Assembly (NCBI GenBank): GCA_902786925.1
Contig: CADAEK010000011.1
Span: 1-64,000, forward strand
Source of the DNA: an uncultured Bacteroidales bacterium
GTDB lineage: Bacteria > Bacteroidota > Bacteroidia > Bacteroidales > Bacteroidaceae
Direction of reading: 5' to 3'
Length of the DNA stretch: 64,000 nt
In this document: positions 45,374 to 55,629 of the stretch, piece by piece
How positions within the stretch are numbered: the first letter of the stretch is position 1
How the letters are laid out: each line of letters starts with the position of its first letter
Notes under the pieces: generated by a model
Told to the model about the DNA's origin: nothing
The model's database searches: none
What the model saw: the letters and a program-made list of their open reading frames with translations, nothing else
Made by a program: the position numbers and the translations under genes

Positions 45374-45455
45374 ACGGTGTGAGTCACACCGGTACCCTCG
45401 GTCTGACTCAGACCGCCACCCTCGGTGTGAGTCACACCGCCTGAGAGGCGCAATG
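45364..45455. repeat. Palindromic repeat element, copy C, between convergent genes
   Basis: Outer ends AGCCTCTTAAAC and TGAGAGGCGCA match copies A and B. The inside is different: three palindromes CGGTGTGAGTCACACC, CGGTCTGACTCAGACC and CGGTGTGAGTCACACC at 24-bp spacing, separated by GGTACCCT and GCCACCCT. The middle copy carries compensating changes on both arms, so pairing is conserved. A small hairpin (CCCCT/AGGGG, 45460-45472) follows. Confidence 0.82.
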
Positions 45456-45477
45456 AGCGCCCCTCTTAGGGGTATGC

Positions 45478-47010
45478 CTAATGAATTATCACCGTCTTTC
45501 CTTTGCGGAGATAGATGCCCTTGGTGGGGGTGGTGACAGGTGTGCCCTGCAGCGTGTAGAACACGGAGGTTTCTTCGTCAGTCTGAACTAGTGTCTCGTC
45601 AATGTGGGTTGTGGAGGTATTGAAGCGCCACCAGTCCCAGTTGAAGAGGGTTTCTGTGCTGCTGCCCGCAAAGCTGAAGTGGAGGCTATGTGTGCCAGTA
45701 GGTATGTTTGTCAAGTCAAACGTGCGCTCTTCCCAAACATCCAGTCCTCCTGTTGATTCTATGCGGAAACGTCCCAAGACCCTTCCGCGTGCATGGTCTT
45801 GACGTATCACTAATGTGCCCGCATTGGAGGCAGCAGCGATGCGTAGCGTGATGGATTGGGCTCCCTTTGTCCCGAAGTCAATATTGGCCACGCGCATGGA
45901 ATCTCCTGCATGAATGTCTGTCACATACACGCCTGTCTTCTCGTTGCCAACCACGTGAATGCCATAAGCGGCATTGAGCGTTTCTGCCTGCTGCTGCTCA
46001 TAGGGGTTCATGGTGCAGAGTGCTTTCACGCCTTGATGGGTTGATGTGATGGGACGGATGGTGCCATCCTCGTTGAAGTGCATCTCTTCCACTGCCATGC
46101 TGCGGTTGAATCCGCCTCCGCCTGGCGCCCACCCTGTGTGGTAGAAGAAGTAATCCTTTCCTTTGTAGTGTACCATGCCGCTGTGGTTGGTGAATGAGCC
46201 AGTGTTCTGCTGTGTCATGACTTGACCCTTATATTCCCAAGGTCCTTCAGGGCTTTTGCTCATGCTGTAGGAGATGTGCTCGGGCACACCACCTGCTGCA
46301 TACATCAGGTAGTAGTTGTCCCCACGCTTGTCAAGCCAAGGCCCTTCCTCATAGCAGTCCTTTCCGGTCACCTTGTCGTCCACCTTTACACCACCAAATG
46401 CTTCTGCGGTCAGCGGCACTTCCACGATGCCATTCTTGCCGCTGCTTTTGTCGAGCATCAGCATGTTGCTTCTCAGTTTGGCATAGCGGAGTTTGTTGTT
46501 TCCCCAATAGAGATAGGCTTTCCCGTCATCGTCGATGAAGACCGTGGGGTCGATGTCGCCACCTTCGCCTGTGTTGACGAGAGGCTGCTTTAGGGCGTCC
46601 TTGAAGGGGCCAGAAGGCTTGTCGCTCTTCGCCACACCGATGTAGTGGCGCCAGTCGTTAGGCTTCGACAGGCATATATACCAATAGTAGGTACCATTCT
46701 TCTCCACACACTGGCTGGCCCAGCATGTTCCTTCACGCCCCCAGCTGAAAGCTGTACGAGGCATTGCTTCGCCGTGGTCGGTCCAGTTCACCATATCAAT
46801 GGTGGAATACACACGCCAGCGTTCCATGTAGTAGAAGTCATTCACTCCAGGAACATTCATGTCCTCGTCGCAATAGACATAAAGGCTGTCATTGGCTGTG
46901 CAGGCCATTGGTGCAGGGTCAGCAGTATAGCAATGTGACACAATCGGATTCTGTGCCCATCCGTTTTCGCTGAGCAGCAGTAGCGCAAAGGCAAGTTGTA
47001 GCTTCTTCAT
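45478..47010 (-). CDS. Secreted glycoside hydrolase family 43 protein with CBM6-like domain
   Basis: About 510 residues with signal peptide MKKLQLAFALLLLSENGWAQ (an ATG three codons upstream is possible). The five-bladed propeller carries the expected acids: TADPAPM (base Asp), GDIDPTVF (pKa modulator Asp) and CYEEGPWL (acid Glu). A C-terminal beta-sandwich (about residues 350-470, with GVYVTDIHAGDSMRV and FNWDWWRFN) resembles CBM6. The tail ends GIYLRKGKTVIIH, like other Prevotella secreted proteins. GH43 enzymes attack arabinose- or xylose-containing plant glycans. It follows GH95 in the same direction. Confidence 0.92.
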   Translation of the reverse strand: MKKLQLAFALLLLSENGWAQNPIVSHCYTADPAPMACTANDSLYVYCDEDMNVPGVNDFYYMERWRVYSTIDMVNWTDHGEAMPRTAFSWGREGTCWASQCVEKNGTYYWYICLSKPNDWRHYIGVAKSDKPSGPFKDALKQPLVNTGEGGDIDPTVFIDDDGKAYLYWGNNKLRYAKLRSNMLMLDKSSGKNGIVEVPLTAEAFGGVKVDDKVTGKDCYEEGPWLDKRGDNYYLMYAAGGVPEHISYSMSKSPEGPWEYKGQVMTQQNTGSFTNHSGMVHYKGKDYFFYHTGWAPGGGGFNRSMAVEEMHFNEDGTIRPITSTHQGVKALCTMNPYEQQQAETLNAAYGIHVVGNEKTGVYVTDIHAGDSMRVANIDFGTKGAQSITLRIAAASNAGTLVIRQDHARGRVLGRFRIESTGGLDVWEERTFDLTNIPTGTHSLHFSFAGSSTETLFNWDWWRFNTSTTHIDETLVQTDEETSVFYTLQGTPVTTPTKGIYLRKGKTVIIH

Positions 47011-47021
47011 TTCTTTCATGT

Positions 47022-47049
47022 GATGGTGGTAGCCGGAGCTACCACCATC
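47022..47049 (-). other. Strong hairpin between GH95 and GH43
   Basis: GATGGTGGTAGC and its perfect 12-bp complement around a 4-nt loop, in the 60-base gap. No U-run follows on the minus strand. It would lie just before the GH43 start and could affect mRNA processing or GH43 translation. Confidence 0.6.
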
Positions 47050-47072
47050 CTCTGTTTCTTTACAATGATTAT

Positions 47073-49574
47073 TTAACGGCGCTTCGAGTTTTTGTTGGCT
47101 CCTTTCGCGTCTGTGGCATTCGCCTGGAACACCTTATATTCTTTACCGGCCTCGGTGCGGAGGTCATACTCATACACGGTCTTCAATTCAGCAGATGGCT
47201 TCTTTGCCAGAGAAGAAGAGAGAAGAGGCGTCTTTACCTCGGCAGGTGCATAGAGCGGATTGGGGCATGCGCCTTTCGCTTTGGTCAGGCCAGCACCCTT
47301 CAAAGGTGTGTAAGAACGCAGACGAATGACACCGCCAATGCCGGAACGGATTGTGGCTTGGCACAACTTTCCTTCTTGCCAGTTCATGCTCACCTCGAAG
47401 TCGCCACGGGCCTTGAGACCTGTTACCTCGCCTGTGCTCCAGCTTGTGGGCAAAGAAGGAAGTAGGTGCACAGCACCATCGTGGCTTTGCAGCAGCATCT
47501 CTGCAATACCGGCAGTAGCACCAAAGTTGCCATCAATCTGGAAAGGTGGATGTGCGTCGAAGAGGTTGGGGAAGGTGCGCCCATTCGGATACTGTCTGGA
47601 TGCCATCTCAGAAGGCAGCAACTTCAGCATGTTGGTCAAGATGGTCAGGGCATGGTCACCGTTCAGCATACGGGCCCAGAAGCAGATTTTCCAACCTAAG
47701 CTCCATCCTGTAGCTTCATCGCCACGCTCTCTCAGTGTCTCCTGAGCGGCAGCGAAAAGCTCGTTGTGAGAGTAGGGGCTGATTTGGTTAGAGGGGAACA
47801 GTCCATACAGGTGTGAGATGTGGCGATGCTGGTTGTTGGGATCATCGGCATCTTGCAGCCACTCTTGCAGCTGTCCGTATTGGCCAATCTGCATGGGGGG
47901 CAACTGCGCAATCGTCTTTCTCAGTGTCTGCTGATAGGCTTTGTCCTCACCTAAGATTTCTGCTGCTCTCAGTGTGTTGGACAAGGCATCGAACACAATC
48001 TGGTTGTCCATTGTGCAGCCAGCGGTAACGGGTGTGGCCTTGCCTCTTGGACCCTGCTCTGGGCTTACGGAAGGCACCATGACGAGCCAATGGTAAACGG
48101 GATGCTCCTGCATGTAGTCAAGATAGAAGTCGGCAGTACCCTTGATGATGGGATACCATTGGCGCAGGAAGTTCTTGTCACCCGTGTAGAGGTAGTGCTG
48201 CCACAGGTGTGTGGCGAGCCATGCGCCACCGTTAGGGAACATGCCCCATGCTGCTCCATCCACAGGACCAGCAATGCGCCACAGGTCTGTATTGTGGTGG
48301 GCCATCCATCCCTTGCATCCATACATTTGCTGCGCGGTGATGGCACCAGTTTCGCTCAAGTCCTTAATCATAGAGAAGAACGGCTCAGTGGTCTCTTGCA
48401 GGTTGCACACCTCAGCAGGCCAGTAGTTCATCTCGGCATTGATGTTGATGGTGTATTTTGAGTCCCATGGTGCATCTCGCTTGTCGTTCCACACACCCTG
48501 CAGGTTGGCAGGCTGTCCACCTGGCTGTGACGATGAAATGAGCAGGTAGCGGCCATAATTGAAGAGCAATGCCACCATGCCCCAGTCTTGGCTGCCAGCA
48601 AAGGCATCCAAGCGCTTGTCGGTAGGCAATTGGCTATTGGCAGAAGAGGGAAGTGACAGGTGCACTCGGTTGTATTGCTTCTGATAGGCTTCAATATGGC
48701 GAGCCATCAGAGCCTTGTAGTCATACTGCTGGGCAGCCTTCATGTACTGTGCATTCTTCTGTGCGGCATTTCCACTGACATCTTTGTAGTTGACGAAGTT
48801 GGTGGCGGCAGAGATGTATAGCGTGGCGCTCTTTGCTCCCTTCAGGGAAATGGTTCCGTTGTCACCATTGGTGGTCACGGTTCCGTCTGTCTCAACCTTG
48901 TAAAGGCATTCTGCAGTTAGTTTTCCATCGATGCCTTCATGGTGTACCCCCTGGATGCTGGCAACGATGCCACCCTCTTCCGTGCGGTATGTTGAATTGA
49001 AAGTGCATCCATGCTGGATGGTGATGTCGCTGGCCTTGTCTGCTTCCAGGCGCATCACGATGATGCCATCTGCCATAGATGCAAATGTGGTACGGGTGTA
49101 TTCTGTTCCGTTCGCCTTGAACGACACTTTCGACAGGGCTGTACGGAGGTCCAATTCGCGGTGATAGTCTGTCACACTACCAGGCTGCAAATCCTGATAC
49201 TGCAACTTCAGGCTGCCCAGTGTCAGGTACTTCATGCCATGAGGACCCTTAATGAACTGCTGGTTGATAAGATCTTCGGCTTCCTTTTCCTTTCCGTCGA
49301 AAATGAGGCTTCTCACTTGGCCTAAGTAGTTCAGTGATGTGGTGCTATTGTTGTTATGTGGGCCACCCGACCAGAAGGTCTCTTCGTTCAGTTGGATTTC
49401 TTCTGTCTGTGTGCCGCCATACACCATGGCTCCCAAGTGAGAATTGCCGATAGGAAGTGCTTCGAGCCAAATCTTGGCGGGAGCATCATACCAAAGCTTT
49501 TCGGTGTTGTCTTCCTGTGCCGACAGGCTCATTGTGATTAGCGCTACCAATATGGTCAGCGCCCATTTTTTCAT
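47073..49574 (-). CDS. Secreted alpha-L-fucosidase, glycoside hydrolase family 95
   Basis: 833 residues with signal peptide [20 protein letters not shown]. The N-terminal beta domain starts [27 protein letters not shown], the family opening. The (alpha/alpha)6 catalytic barrel has [15 protein letters not shown], whose asparagines act in catalysis in studied GH95 enzymes, plus [11 protein letters not shown] and [15 protein letters not shown] with the activating Asp. It removes alpha-1,2-linked fucose (or related L-galactose) from host or plant glycans. A longer frame begins at 49583. TAACTTTG lies about 50 bases upstream. Confidence 0.95.
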   Translation of the reverse strand: MKKWALTILVALITMSLSAQEDNTEKLWYDAPAKIWLEALPIGNSHLGAMVYGGTQTEEIQLNEETFWSGGPHNNNSTTSLNYLGQVRSLIFDGKEKEAEDLINQQFIKGPHGMKYLTLGSLKLQYQDLQPGSVTDYHRELDLRTALSKVSFKANGTEYTRTTFASMADGIIVMRLEADKASDITIQHGCTFNSTYRTEEGGIVASIQGVHHEGIDGKLTAECLYKVETDGTVTTNGDNGTISLKGAKSATLYISAATNFVNYKDVSGNAAQKNAQYMKAAQQYDYKALMARHIEAYQKQYNRVHLSLPSSANSQLPTDKRLDAFAGSQDWGMVALLFNYGRYLLISSSQPGGQPANLQGVWNDKRDAPWDSKYTININAEMNYWPAEVCNLQETTEPFFSMIKDLSETGAITAQQMYGCKGWMAHHNTDLWRIAGPVDGAAWGMFPNGGAWLATHLWQHYLYTGDKNFLRQWYPIIKGTADFYLDYMQEHPVYHWLVMVPSVSPEQGPRGKATPVTAGCTMDNQIVFDALSNTLRAAEILGEDKAYQQTLRKTIAQLPPMQIGQYGQLQEWLQDADDPNNQHRHISHLYGLFPSNQISPYSHNELFAAAQETLRERGDEATGWSLGWKICFWARMLNGDHALTILTNMLKLLPSEMASRQYPNGRTFPNLFDAHPPFQIDGNFGATAGIAEMLLQSHDGAVHLLPSLPTSWSTGEVTGLKARGDFEVSMNWQEGKLCQATIRSGIGGVIRLRSYTPLKGAGLTKAKGACPNPLYAPAEVKTPLLSSSLAKKPSAELKTVYEYDLRTEAGKEYKVFQANATDAKGANKNSKRR

Positions 49575-49626
49575 ACAAGTCATACACGTTTTAGGTCTTA
49601 AGATGTTGTTAATTCATATTGCCTTG

Positions 49627-49634
49627 CAAAGTTA
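49627..49634 (-). promoter_or_regulatory. -7 promoter box for GH95-GH43
   Basis: TAACTTTG on the minus strand with a predicted leader of about 45 nt. Confidence 0.55.
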
Positions 49635-49712
49635 CCTTTTCCAGAATGACGGGCTTTGTGGGCATGTAACACATCTTTCTAAATTTGAAACCCTATGTGT
49701 CCGTAAACGAAA

Positions 49713-49753
49713 AGCACGGAAAGAAAACGCGAGGTGCATGATCTTTCCGTGCT
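49713..49753 (-). terminator. Hairpin terminator after the DUF4954 gene
   Basis: AGCACGGAAAG and CTTTCCGTGCT form an 11-bp perfect stem with a 19-nt loop, followed on the minus strand by TTTCGTTT. Confidence 0.65.
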
Positions 49754-49790
49754 GAATTAGTATTGAGTTCTGCCGAAAGGGGGCAGAGGG

Positions 49791-51557
49791 TTATTTCACG
49801 CTTTCCAAGAAGTCGCGTAGCTGTTCGGCATCTACATCGCCCATTTGGAATTCCTTCTCCGCATCGTCTTTCACCATCTTGAGCCAAAGGGCATGGGCTT
49901 CCTCTGCCTCTCTGAACCAATGGTCGCGGTCTATGAAGAGGTTACTGCCCTGCTGCTGCATGATGGAATTGGCATAGGTCTGCTCGTACTGCTTGTAGTG
50001 CAGGTGAATCTGCTGGAGGATGTCACACAGTTCACTGGCTGTGCTGATGCTGCCACGTTCGATGTCGCGAGCCACACTTTCCAATTCGCTTTGAGGTGCC
50101 AGCATGCCCATCATGTCAACCCAGCGTCCTCCATTGGCCTCATTGGTTTCTGCTGTGTTGTCCTGGAAACAATGGTAGAGGAACAACTTGATGGCAAGTT
50201 CGTAGTATTGGATGCCTTTGAGCAGGGCGCTGCGCTTGATGCGGCATCCGCCATAAGTGAAGACATCAGTGTTCTCTGGATTTTGTTGCAGAAGTTCTTC
50301 GAGCAGAGCTTTGCCATCAAGAACAGACTGAATGATGTAAGGGTTAGGGAAGGCGTAGTTGATGAGGTCTGTACGAGCACTGAGTGGACGTTTGTCGCGC
50401 TTAGGCCATTTGCCTACATCACGCCAGGTGCCTACCGTGCGGAGGTTGATACCGGGGACAAGCCATGTGTCACGCCCTTCTGCAATCACGTAACTGAATG
50501 GAAGTTTTTGTACTTGAGGGTGGTTTTGTACCTTGCCCATGACCATAGAGAATGAACCGACGTGGGCGGGCCAAAGGATATGGCTGCCAGAGGCTGTCTT
50601 GCTGCCCCTGTCGAGTGTGCCCCAGTGAATAGGCCCCATCTTATAGGCATGGTTACTTTGATTGGTGCCAGAGCCTGCGTTGTAGAAGGAGAAAGCACCG
50701 CCAATGAGCAGGGTGCTCTTGTGGTGGCTGGTGGCAAAGGGACCGCAGAAGGCTGCACAGGACTCACCGTTGTCCATGTAGCTGTTGGCGAAAAATACAC
50801 TGGCCTCAGAAGAGAAACCCTTGCCAATGTGGACAGACTCGCCTACGAAACTACAATACACTTTTGCCCCATCAATCACGCTTGCTCCTGCTGCTACCAC
50901 GCTGTCCTCGATGATGACGTCAGACCCGATGAGTGTCGCTGCATCATCTGTGCTGAGAATCGTGCAGTTGTTGAGTTTGCAGCTGCCTTGTACTTCGCAC
51001 CCTTCTCCTATACGCACGTTGTTCATTTCTTTAACGCCTACCACACGGGAGTTGGAACCGATGTGAGGAGCTGTCATTTGTGTGTTGACTGTGGCCAGCT
51101 TCTTCACTTTGGGAAAGTTGATCATGAGCCATGCAAGTTGTGCAGTCAGGCCTTCGAAGATGACGATATTGCCATCTCCACCTTCATTGAGTACGGAGAT
51201 TTCGGTTCCACAACCGAAGGTGCTCCCTTCTTGATTGGTAATGACTCCTACATTGGCCACATAGCAGCGGTCACCAATTTGGGTGTTGGAGATGTAGCCG
51301 CGGATGTTCTCTACAAGGCAGTCGTCGCCTATAATGACATTGCGGAGCACGGCATTGTGTACGCAGCAGTGGCGACGGAAGCCTTCTTCCAGTTCGACGG
51401 TTCCGTTCAGGTTGCCTATTTCGTTATGCCCGTAAAGCATCACGTTGCTGAGGAATGAAGGTACAAACCCTTCATCTACCAGAATGTCCGACCAGTCCTC
51501 GGCCCAACATCCACGCTCTTCTAGCTGAGCGATTTCGTTCACAGTCAGTTCTCTCAT
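49791..51557 (-). CDS. DUF4954 family protein with left-handed beta-helix
   Basis: 588 residues. The N-terminal half contains hexapeptide-like turns (VLRNVIIGDDCLVENIRGYI, TQIGDRCYVANVGV, NVRIGEGCEVQGSCKLNNC, TLIGSDVIIEDSVV), typical of a left-handed beta-helix as in acyl- and nucleotidyl-transferases. The rest, including SFYNAGSGTNQSNHAYKMGPIHWG, is a conserved block of Bacteroidota DUF4954 proteins; the C-terminus is helical. The function is not established; a sugar- or lipid-modifying role is only suggested by the fold. No signal peptide, so probably cytoplasmic. Confidence 0.88.
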   Translation of the reverse strand: MRELTVNEIAQLEERGCWAEDWSDILVDEGFVPSFLSNVMLYGHNEIGNLNGTVELEEGFRRHCCVHNAVLRNVIIGDDCLVENIRGYISNTQIGDRCYVANVGVITNQEGSTFGCGTEISVLNEGGDGNIVIFEGLTAQLAWLMINFPKVKKLATVNTQMTAPHIGSNSRVVGVKEMNNVRIGEGCEVQGSCKLNNCTILSTDDAATLIGSDVIIEDSVVAAGASVIDGAKVYCSFVGESVHIGKGFSSEASVFFANSYMDNGESCAAFCGPFATSHHKSTLLIGGAFSFYNAGSGTNQSNHAYKMGPIHWGTLDRGSKTASGSHILWPAHVGSFSMVMGKVQNHPQVQKLPFSYVIAEGRDTWLVPGINLRTVGTWRDVGKWPKRDKRPLSARTDLINYAFPNPYIIQSVLDGKALLEELLQQNPENTDVFTYGGCRIKRSALLKGIQYYELAIKLFLYHCFQDNTAETNEANGGRWVDMMGMLAPQSELESVARDIERGSISTASELCDILQQIHLHYKQYEQTYANSIMQQQGSNLFIDRDHWFREAEEAHALWLKMVKDDAEKEFQMGDVDAEQLRDFLESVK

Positions 51558-51617
51558 CAGTATATCTCCGTTTGAAGGTTTTCTTATCTATCCTTTTGTG
51601 TTAATGTACTTTGATTG

Positions 51618-53057
51618 TTATTCGTCAGCATTCACTCCTTCGCCATTTGTGTCGTAAGTGTCGAACAGAAAATCGTTGTATGGGTATTTCTGTACGTGCA
51701 TCTCGCGCACTTTTGTGTATAGGGCTTCCTTCAGCGCTTCCACGTTCTCGCGCTGGGTGGCGGAGATGAATAAGCAGTTGTCATTCAGCTTGGCCATCCA
51801 TGTGTGGATAAGTTCGTCCAGAGGAATGTTCTCTTTGGTGCGTGGTGTCAGGTCATCTGCCTCTTTCTCCACCCATGTATATGCATCTATCTTGTTGAAG
51901 ATAATCATCTGGGGCTTGTCTGCGCATCCAAGGTCTCCCAATGTTTTCTCTACGACTTGAATCTGCTCTTCGAAGTCCGGGTGGCTGATATCGACCACGT
52001 GAAGCAGGAGGTCTGCCTCGCGCACCTCATCGAGTGTGCTCTTGAAAGACTCCACAAGGTCGGTGGGCAGTTTGCGGATGAAACCGACAGTGTCTGAAAG
52101 GAGAAATGGCAAATTGCTGATGATGACCTTGCGCACAGTGGTGTCAAGCGTGGCAAAGAGCTTGTTCTCTGCAAAGATTTCACTTTTGGCCAACAAGTTC
52201 ATGAGCGTGGATTTCCCCACGTTTGTGTAGCCTACGAGTGCCACACGGATCAGACGACCACGGTTCTTACGTTGTGTTGTCTTCTGTTGGTCTATCTCCA
52301 CAAGGCGCTGCTTAAGCAATGAAATGCGGTGGCGAATGATGCGTTGGTCCATCTCCAACTGGGTCTCACCCGGACCACGGAGTCCTACGCTACCGCCACG
52401 CTGTCGTTCCAAGTGTGTCCACAGACGGGTGAGTCGTGGAAGCATATAGCGGTATTGTGCCAATTCTACCTGTGTCTTAGCGGCAGCGGTTTGTGCACGC
52501 ATCGCAAAGATGTCGAGGATGAGGCTAGTGCGGTCAAGAATCTTCACTTGCAGCACTTGCTCAATGTTGCGCATTTGCTTGGCAGAGAGCTCGTCGTCAA
52601 AAATCACCATTCCGACAGGCTGAGGCACGTTCTCCTGCACCGCCAGTTGATTCTTCAGCAACTTCTCCAATTTCTTCTGTTTGCGGCTTTTGGGAGCCTC
52701 CATCTCATCATCCTCTGTATAATCATCTCCGTGGCGAGCTTTTGTGCCTGTTACAATGCTAGCTTGATAGGGATTGCCCAGTGCTATCTGCTCTTCCCAA
52801 TAGGCATCCACTTCATCTTGTTTGTCCTTGATGAACTGAGCGATTTCCTCCAGTTTGCCGCTACCCAAATAGGTGACGCTGCTGGGGCCATTCACTTTCT
52901 GGGTATAACGCTTGATGACCTTGGCTCCTGCAGTCTCTGCCAGGAACTCAAGTTCATTCAAATATTCCTCGGTCTTTTTCTCGTTCTGTTGTGGAGTGAT
53001 AAGCCCCACCAACACAGCGGTTTCCACCTTCGCCTCTGTTATTACGAATTCTTTCAT
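51618..53057 (-). CDS. hflX: Ribosome-associated GTPase HflX
   Basis: 479 residues. The N-terminal HflX domain contains [14 protein letters not shown] and [17 protein letters not shown], and the helical hairpin has [18 protein letters not shown]. The G domain shows GYTNVGKST near residue 272, DTVGF near 321 and NKID near 389. HflX splits stalled ribosomes after stress. Residues about 117-140 form a charged insertion ([18 protein letters not shown]) in the N-terminal domain. TATCTTTG lies 18 bases upstream of the ATG. Confidence 0.96.
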   Translation of the reverse strand: MKEFVITEAKVETAVLVGLITPQQNEKKTEEYLNELEFLAETAGAKVIKRYTQKVNGPSSVTYLGSGKLEEIAQFIKDKQDEVDAYWEEQIALGNPYQASIVTGTKARHGDDYTEDDEMEAPKSRKQKKLEKLLKNQLAVQENVPQPVGMVIFDDELSAKQMRNIEQVLQVKILDRTSLILDIFAMRAQTAAAKTQVELAQYRYMLPRLTRLWTHLERQRGGSVGLRGPGETQLEMDQRIIRHRISLLKQRLVEIDQQKTTQRKNRGRLIRVALVGYTNVGKSTLMNLLAKSEIFAENKLFATLDTTVRKVIISNLPFLLSDTVGFIRKLPTDLVESFKSTLDEVREADLLLHVVDISHPDFEEQIQVVEKTLGDLGCADKPQMIIFNKIDAYTWVEKEADDLTPRTKENIPLDELIHTWMAKLNDNCLFISATQRENVEALKEALYTKVREMHVQKYPYNDFLFDTYDTNGEGVNADE

Positions 53058-53075
53058 TCAAATATGTTTTGAGTG

Positions 53076-53083
53076 CAAAGATA
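53076..53083 (-). promoter_or_regulatory. -7 promoter box for hflX
   Basis: TATCTTTG on the minus strand. The DNA behind it (53090-53150) repeats ATCGTAAAT- and ATTGTAAA-like words, resembling the heptad-type repeats elsewhere in the window. Confidence 0.55.
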
Positions 53084-53223
53084 CACAATTATTTACGAAT
53101 TGGCGATTGCCCCTTTACAATTTATTTTACGATTTAGCAATTGGGCTTTTATTCTATCAATAAAAGAATCTCCAAAAGGTTCAATCCGTCGCGAAGGGGC
53201 AATCTTCAATGGGTTCGTTGCTG

Positions 53224-55533
53224 TTACAGCTCCATGCTGGGCTTCAGCACATCGTGGCACTTCACCACGTGTTGCTTTCTTAAGTTGTAGGTGCCAGTGG
53301 CACGGATGTCGTTCACGCTGGCTCCAAATTTGATGGTGTACTTGCCTGGGGCTGTCTCCCAACTTTGTGTGGCTTCGTTATATGAAGCCAGATTGTAGTT
53401 GGACAGGCTCATCGTGAGGGTCTGGCTTTCTTGTGGCTTCAGCTCACGTGTTTTGGCAAACGCTTTCAGTTCACGAGCTGGTTTGTCCAGTCCTCCTGCG
53501 GGAGCGCTTACATACAGCTCTACCACCTCTTTGCCTGGCCTCTTGCCCGTGTTCGTAACAGTGATGGATGCGACCAGTCCATCTTTCGTCGCTTTCACTA
53601 CAGGTTTGCTGTATGCGAATGTCGTATAACTCAGACCAAAACCAAAGGGGAAAGACACTTCTTTGTCTTCCGTCACAAAGTGGCGGTAGCCTACATAAAT
53701 TCCTTCCTTGTGCTTGGTGAAGTCTTGCAATTCCACCTTGTTGTTGCCACGTGTGCGGTTGGCTGTGCGTACATTGGGGAAATTGGCACTGGATGGCAAG
53801 TCAATCAGGTTGACAGGCCATGTCATTGTCAGTTTTCCTGATGGATTAGCCTTGCCTGTTAGCACGTCAGCCACAGAATAGCCACCTTCCTGTCCGGGTT
53901 GCCATGCCAGCAGAATGGCATCAGGCATTCCTTTCCAAGAAGCAGTCTCAAGCACGTTGCCCATATTGAGCACGACTATCACGGGTTTTCCCGCCAAGTG
54001 GAAAGCGTTGCATACATCTGTAATCATTTGCCGTTCCACATCAGTGAGGGTGAAATCTCCCTCCTCATGTCGGTCTGAACCTTCACCAGCCTGTCTGCCT
54101 AAAGTGATAATAGCCAAGTCTGATTCTTGCGCTTGTACATTCACGATGGGGCGGCTGACTGCCATCTCTGGCAATACTGCTTTGCCCAGGAACCATCCTC
54201 CACGGGCAGGTGCTGCAGCAGCGAGACTCTGCTGGTATTTCTGGTAGTCTTTGTAGAGGGTGGCAAGTTTGGAGTTAACCTGCAAACCTGCTTCCGTCAA
54301 TCCCTGCATCAAGTCAATGGTATGTGCCTTGTTGACATCTCCAGAACCAGTGCCGCCAGCGATGAAGTCATAGGATGTGGTGCCAAATACCGACACCGTT
54401 TTTACATTCGTCATAGGCAGCGCATTTCCCTCGTTTTTCAAGAGCACCATGCCCTCGGTGGCGCTACGGCGTGTCACAGCTGCATGAGCTTCCAGGTTGG
54501 GCTTATTTGAGAAGGCGTATGAACGGAATGAAGGAGTCTTGACCAGATACTGCAAGATTCTTTTCACGCAGATGTCGAGGTCTTTTTCTGCCAGTGCGCC
54601 ACTCTTCACCTTGTCAATGATATCTTTGATTTGTGATTCAGAACCAGGCTCCATCAGGTCATTGCCTGCTTGGATTTGGGCTGCTGTATTGCGCAGTCCT
54701 GTCCAGTCTGTCATGACGATGCCATCAAATCCCCACTCGTCGCGCAGGATAGTTGTTAGCAAGTCCTTGCTTTCCTGAGTATAAGGTCCATTCAGACGAT
54801 TGTATGAAGACATGATCGTCCAAGGGGCAGCCTCGCGCACCGCAATTTCAAATCCTTTCAAATAGATCTCGCGTAGGGCACGTTGTGACATCACTTCGTC
54901 CACTCCCATGCGGTTCGTCTCTTGCGAGTTGGCGGCAAAGTGCTTGATGGAAGTGCCTACGCCTTGGCTCTGGATGCCCCGTACATAGGCAGCAGCAATT
55001 TTGCCTGTTACATATGGGTCTTCTGAGAAGTATTCGAAGTTACGCCCACAGAGAGGAGAACGGTGAATATTCATGCCTGGTGCCAATAGCACGTCGCAAC
55101 CATACTCCAGCACTTCATTGCCAATGCTCTTGCCCACTTCTTCTACTAGCTCCGTGTTCCAGGTGCAGGCAAGCGCTGTTCCCACAGGGAAACCCGTACA
55201 GAAATAAGTGTTGGGGTCGTTCTCACGGCGTGGATTGATTCTCACGCCGGCAGGACCATCAGTCAGCACACTCGATGGGATGCCCAGCCGCGGAATGGCT
55301 TGTGTCATTCCTGCCGCTCCTGGTACTTGCCGCGCGTGTCCACCCAGCATGCCGTTGGCCTCTTGTGACTCAATCCTGCGGTTTCCGCCCACCACAAGCA
55401 TGGCTTTCTCTTCCAGTGTCATGGCTTTGAGCACATCATCAATGTTGTTGGATTGTAATTTTACTTGTGCCGAAATGATGTTGGCACCTAATGTCAGCAT
55501 TGCCAAAGCTGTCAAAATAGTCTTTTTTATCAT
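53224..55533 (-). CDS. Secreted glycoside hydrolase family 3 beta-glycosidase
   Basis: 769 residues with signal peptide MIKKTILTALAMLTLGANIISA. The (alpha/beta)8 domain includes RLGIPSSVLTDGPAGVR, LLAPGMNIHRSPLCGRNFEYFSEDP and GIVMTDWTG with the nucleophile Asp. The alpha/beta sandwich domain follows (EGMVLLKNEGNALPM, GEGSDRHEEGDF with the likely acid Glu region), then a C-terminal FnIII-like domain (FPFGFGLSYTTF). The layout matches BglX-type beta-glucosidases, though xylosidase activity is also found in the family. It is probably periplasmic and finishes breakdown of oligosaccharides. Confidence 0.94.
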   Translation of the reverse strand: MIKKTILTALAMLTLGANIISAQVKLQSNNIDDVLKAMTLEEKAMLVVGGNRRIESQEANGMLGGHARQVPGAAGMTQAIPRLGIPSSVLTDGPAGVRINPRRENDPNTYFCTGFPVGTALACTWNTELVEEVGKSIGNEVLEYGCDVLLAPGMNIHRSPLCGRNFEYFSEDPYVTGKIAAAYVRGIQSQGVGTSIKHFAANSQETNRMGVDEVMSQRALREIYLKGFEIAVREAAPWTIMSSYNRLNGPYTQESKDLLTTILRDEWGFDGIVMTDWTGLRNTAAQIQAGNDLMEPGSESQIKDIIDKVKSGALAEKDLDICVKRILQYLVKTPSFRSYAFSNKPNLEAHAAVTRRSATEGMVLLKNEGNALPMTNVKTVSVFGTTSYDFIAGGTGSGDVNKAHTIDLMQGLTEAGLQVNSKLATLYKDYQKYQQSLAAAAPARGGWFLGKAVLPEMAVSRPIVNVQAQESDLAIITLGRQAGEGSDRHEEGDFTLTDVERQMITDVCNAFHLAGKPVIVVLNMGNVLETASWKGMPDAILLAWQPGQEGGYSVADVLTGKANPSGKLTMTWPVNLIDLPSSANFPNVRTANRTRGNNKVELQDFTKHKEGIYVGYRHFVTEDKEVSFPFGFGLSYTTFAYSKPVVKATKDGLVASITVTNTGKRPGKEVVELYVSAPAGGLDKPARELKAFAKTRELKPQESQTLTMSLSNYNLASYNEATQSWETAPGKYTIKFGASVNDIRATGTYNLRKQHVVKCHDVLKPSMEL

Positions 55534-55629
55534 GGGAAAAGGTAAATAAAAGATTGTGTTTGTATAGAGGTTTCTATGGGGAGGACGAGAAACTCATCCT
55601 TTTCGCTTCTTAGGTGGTTGATGGAGTCG

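Noticed and set aside
45364..45455. CRISPR-like mini-array
   Set aside because: Three palindromes with 8-bp separators are too short for spacers; the ends match the other palindromic elements instead.
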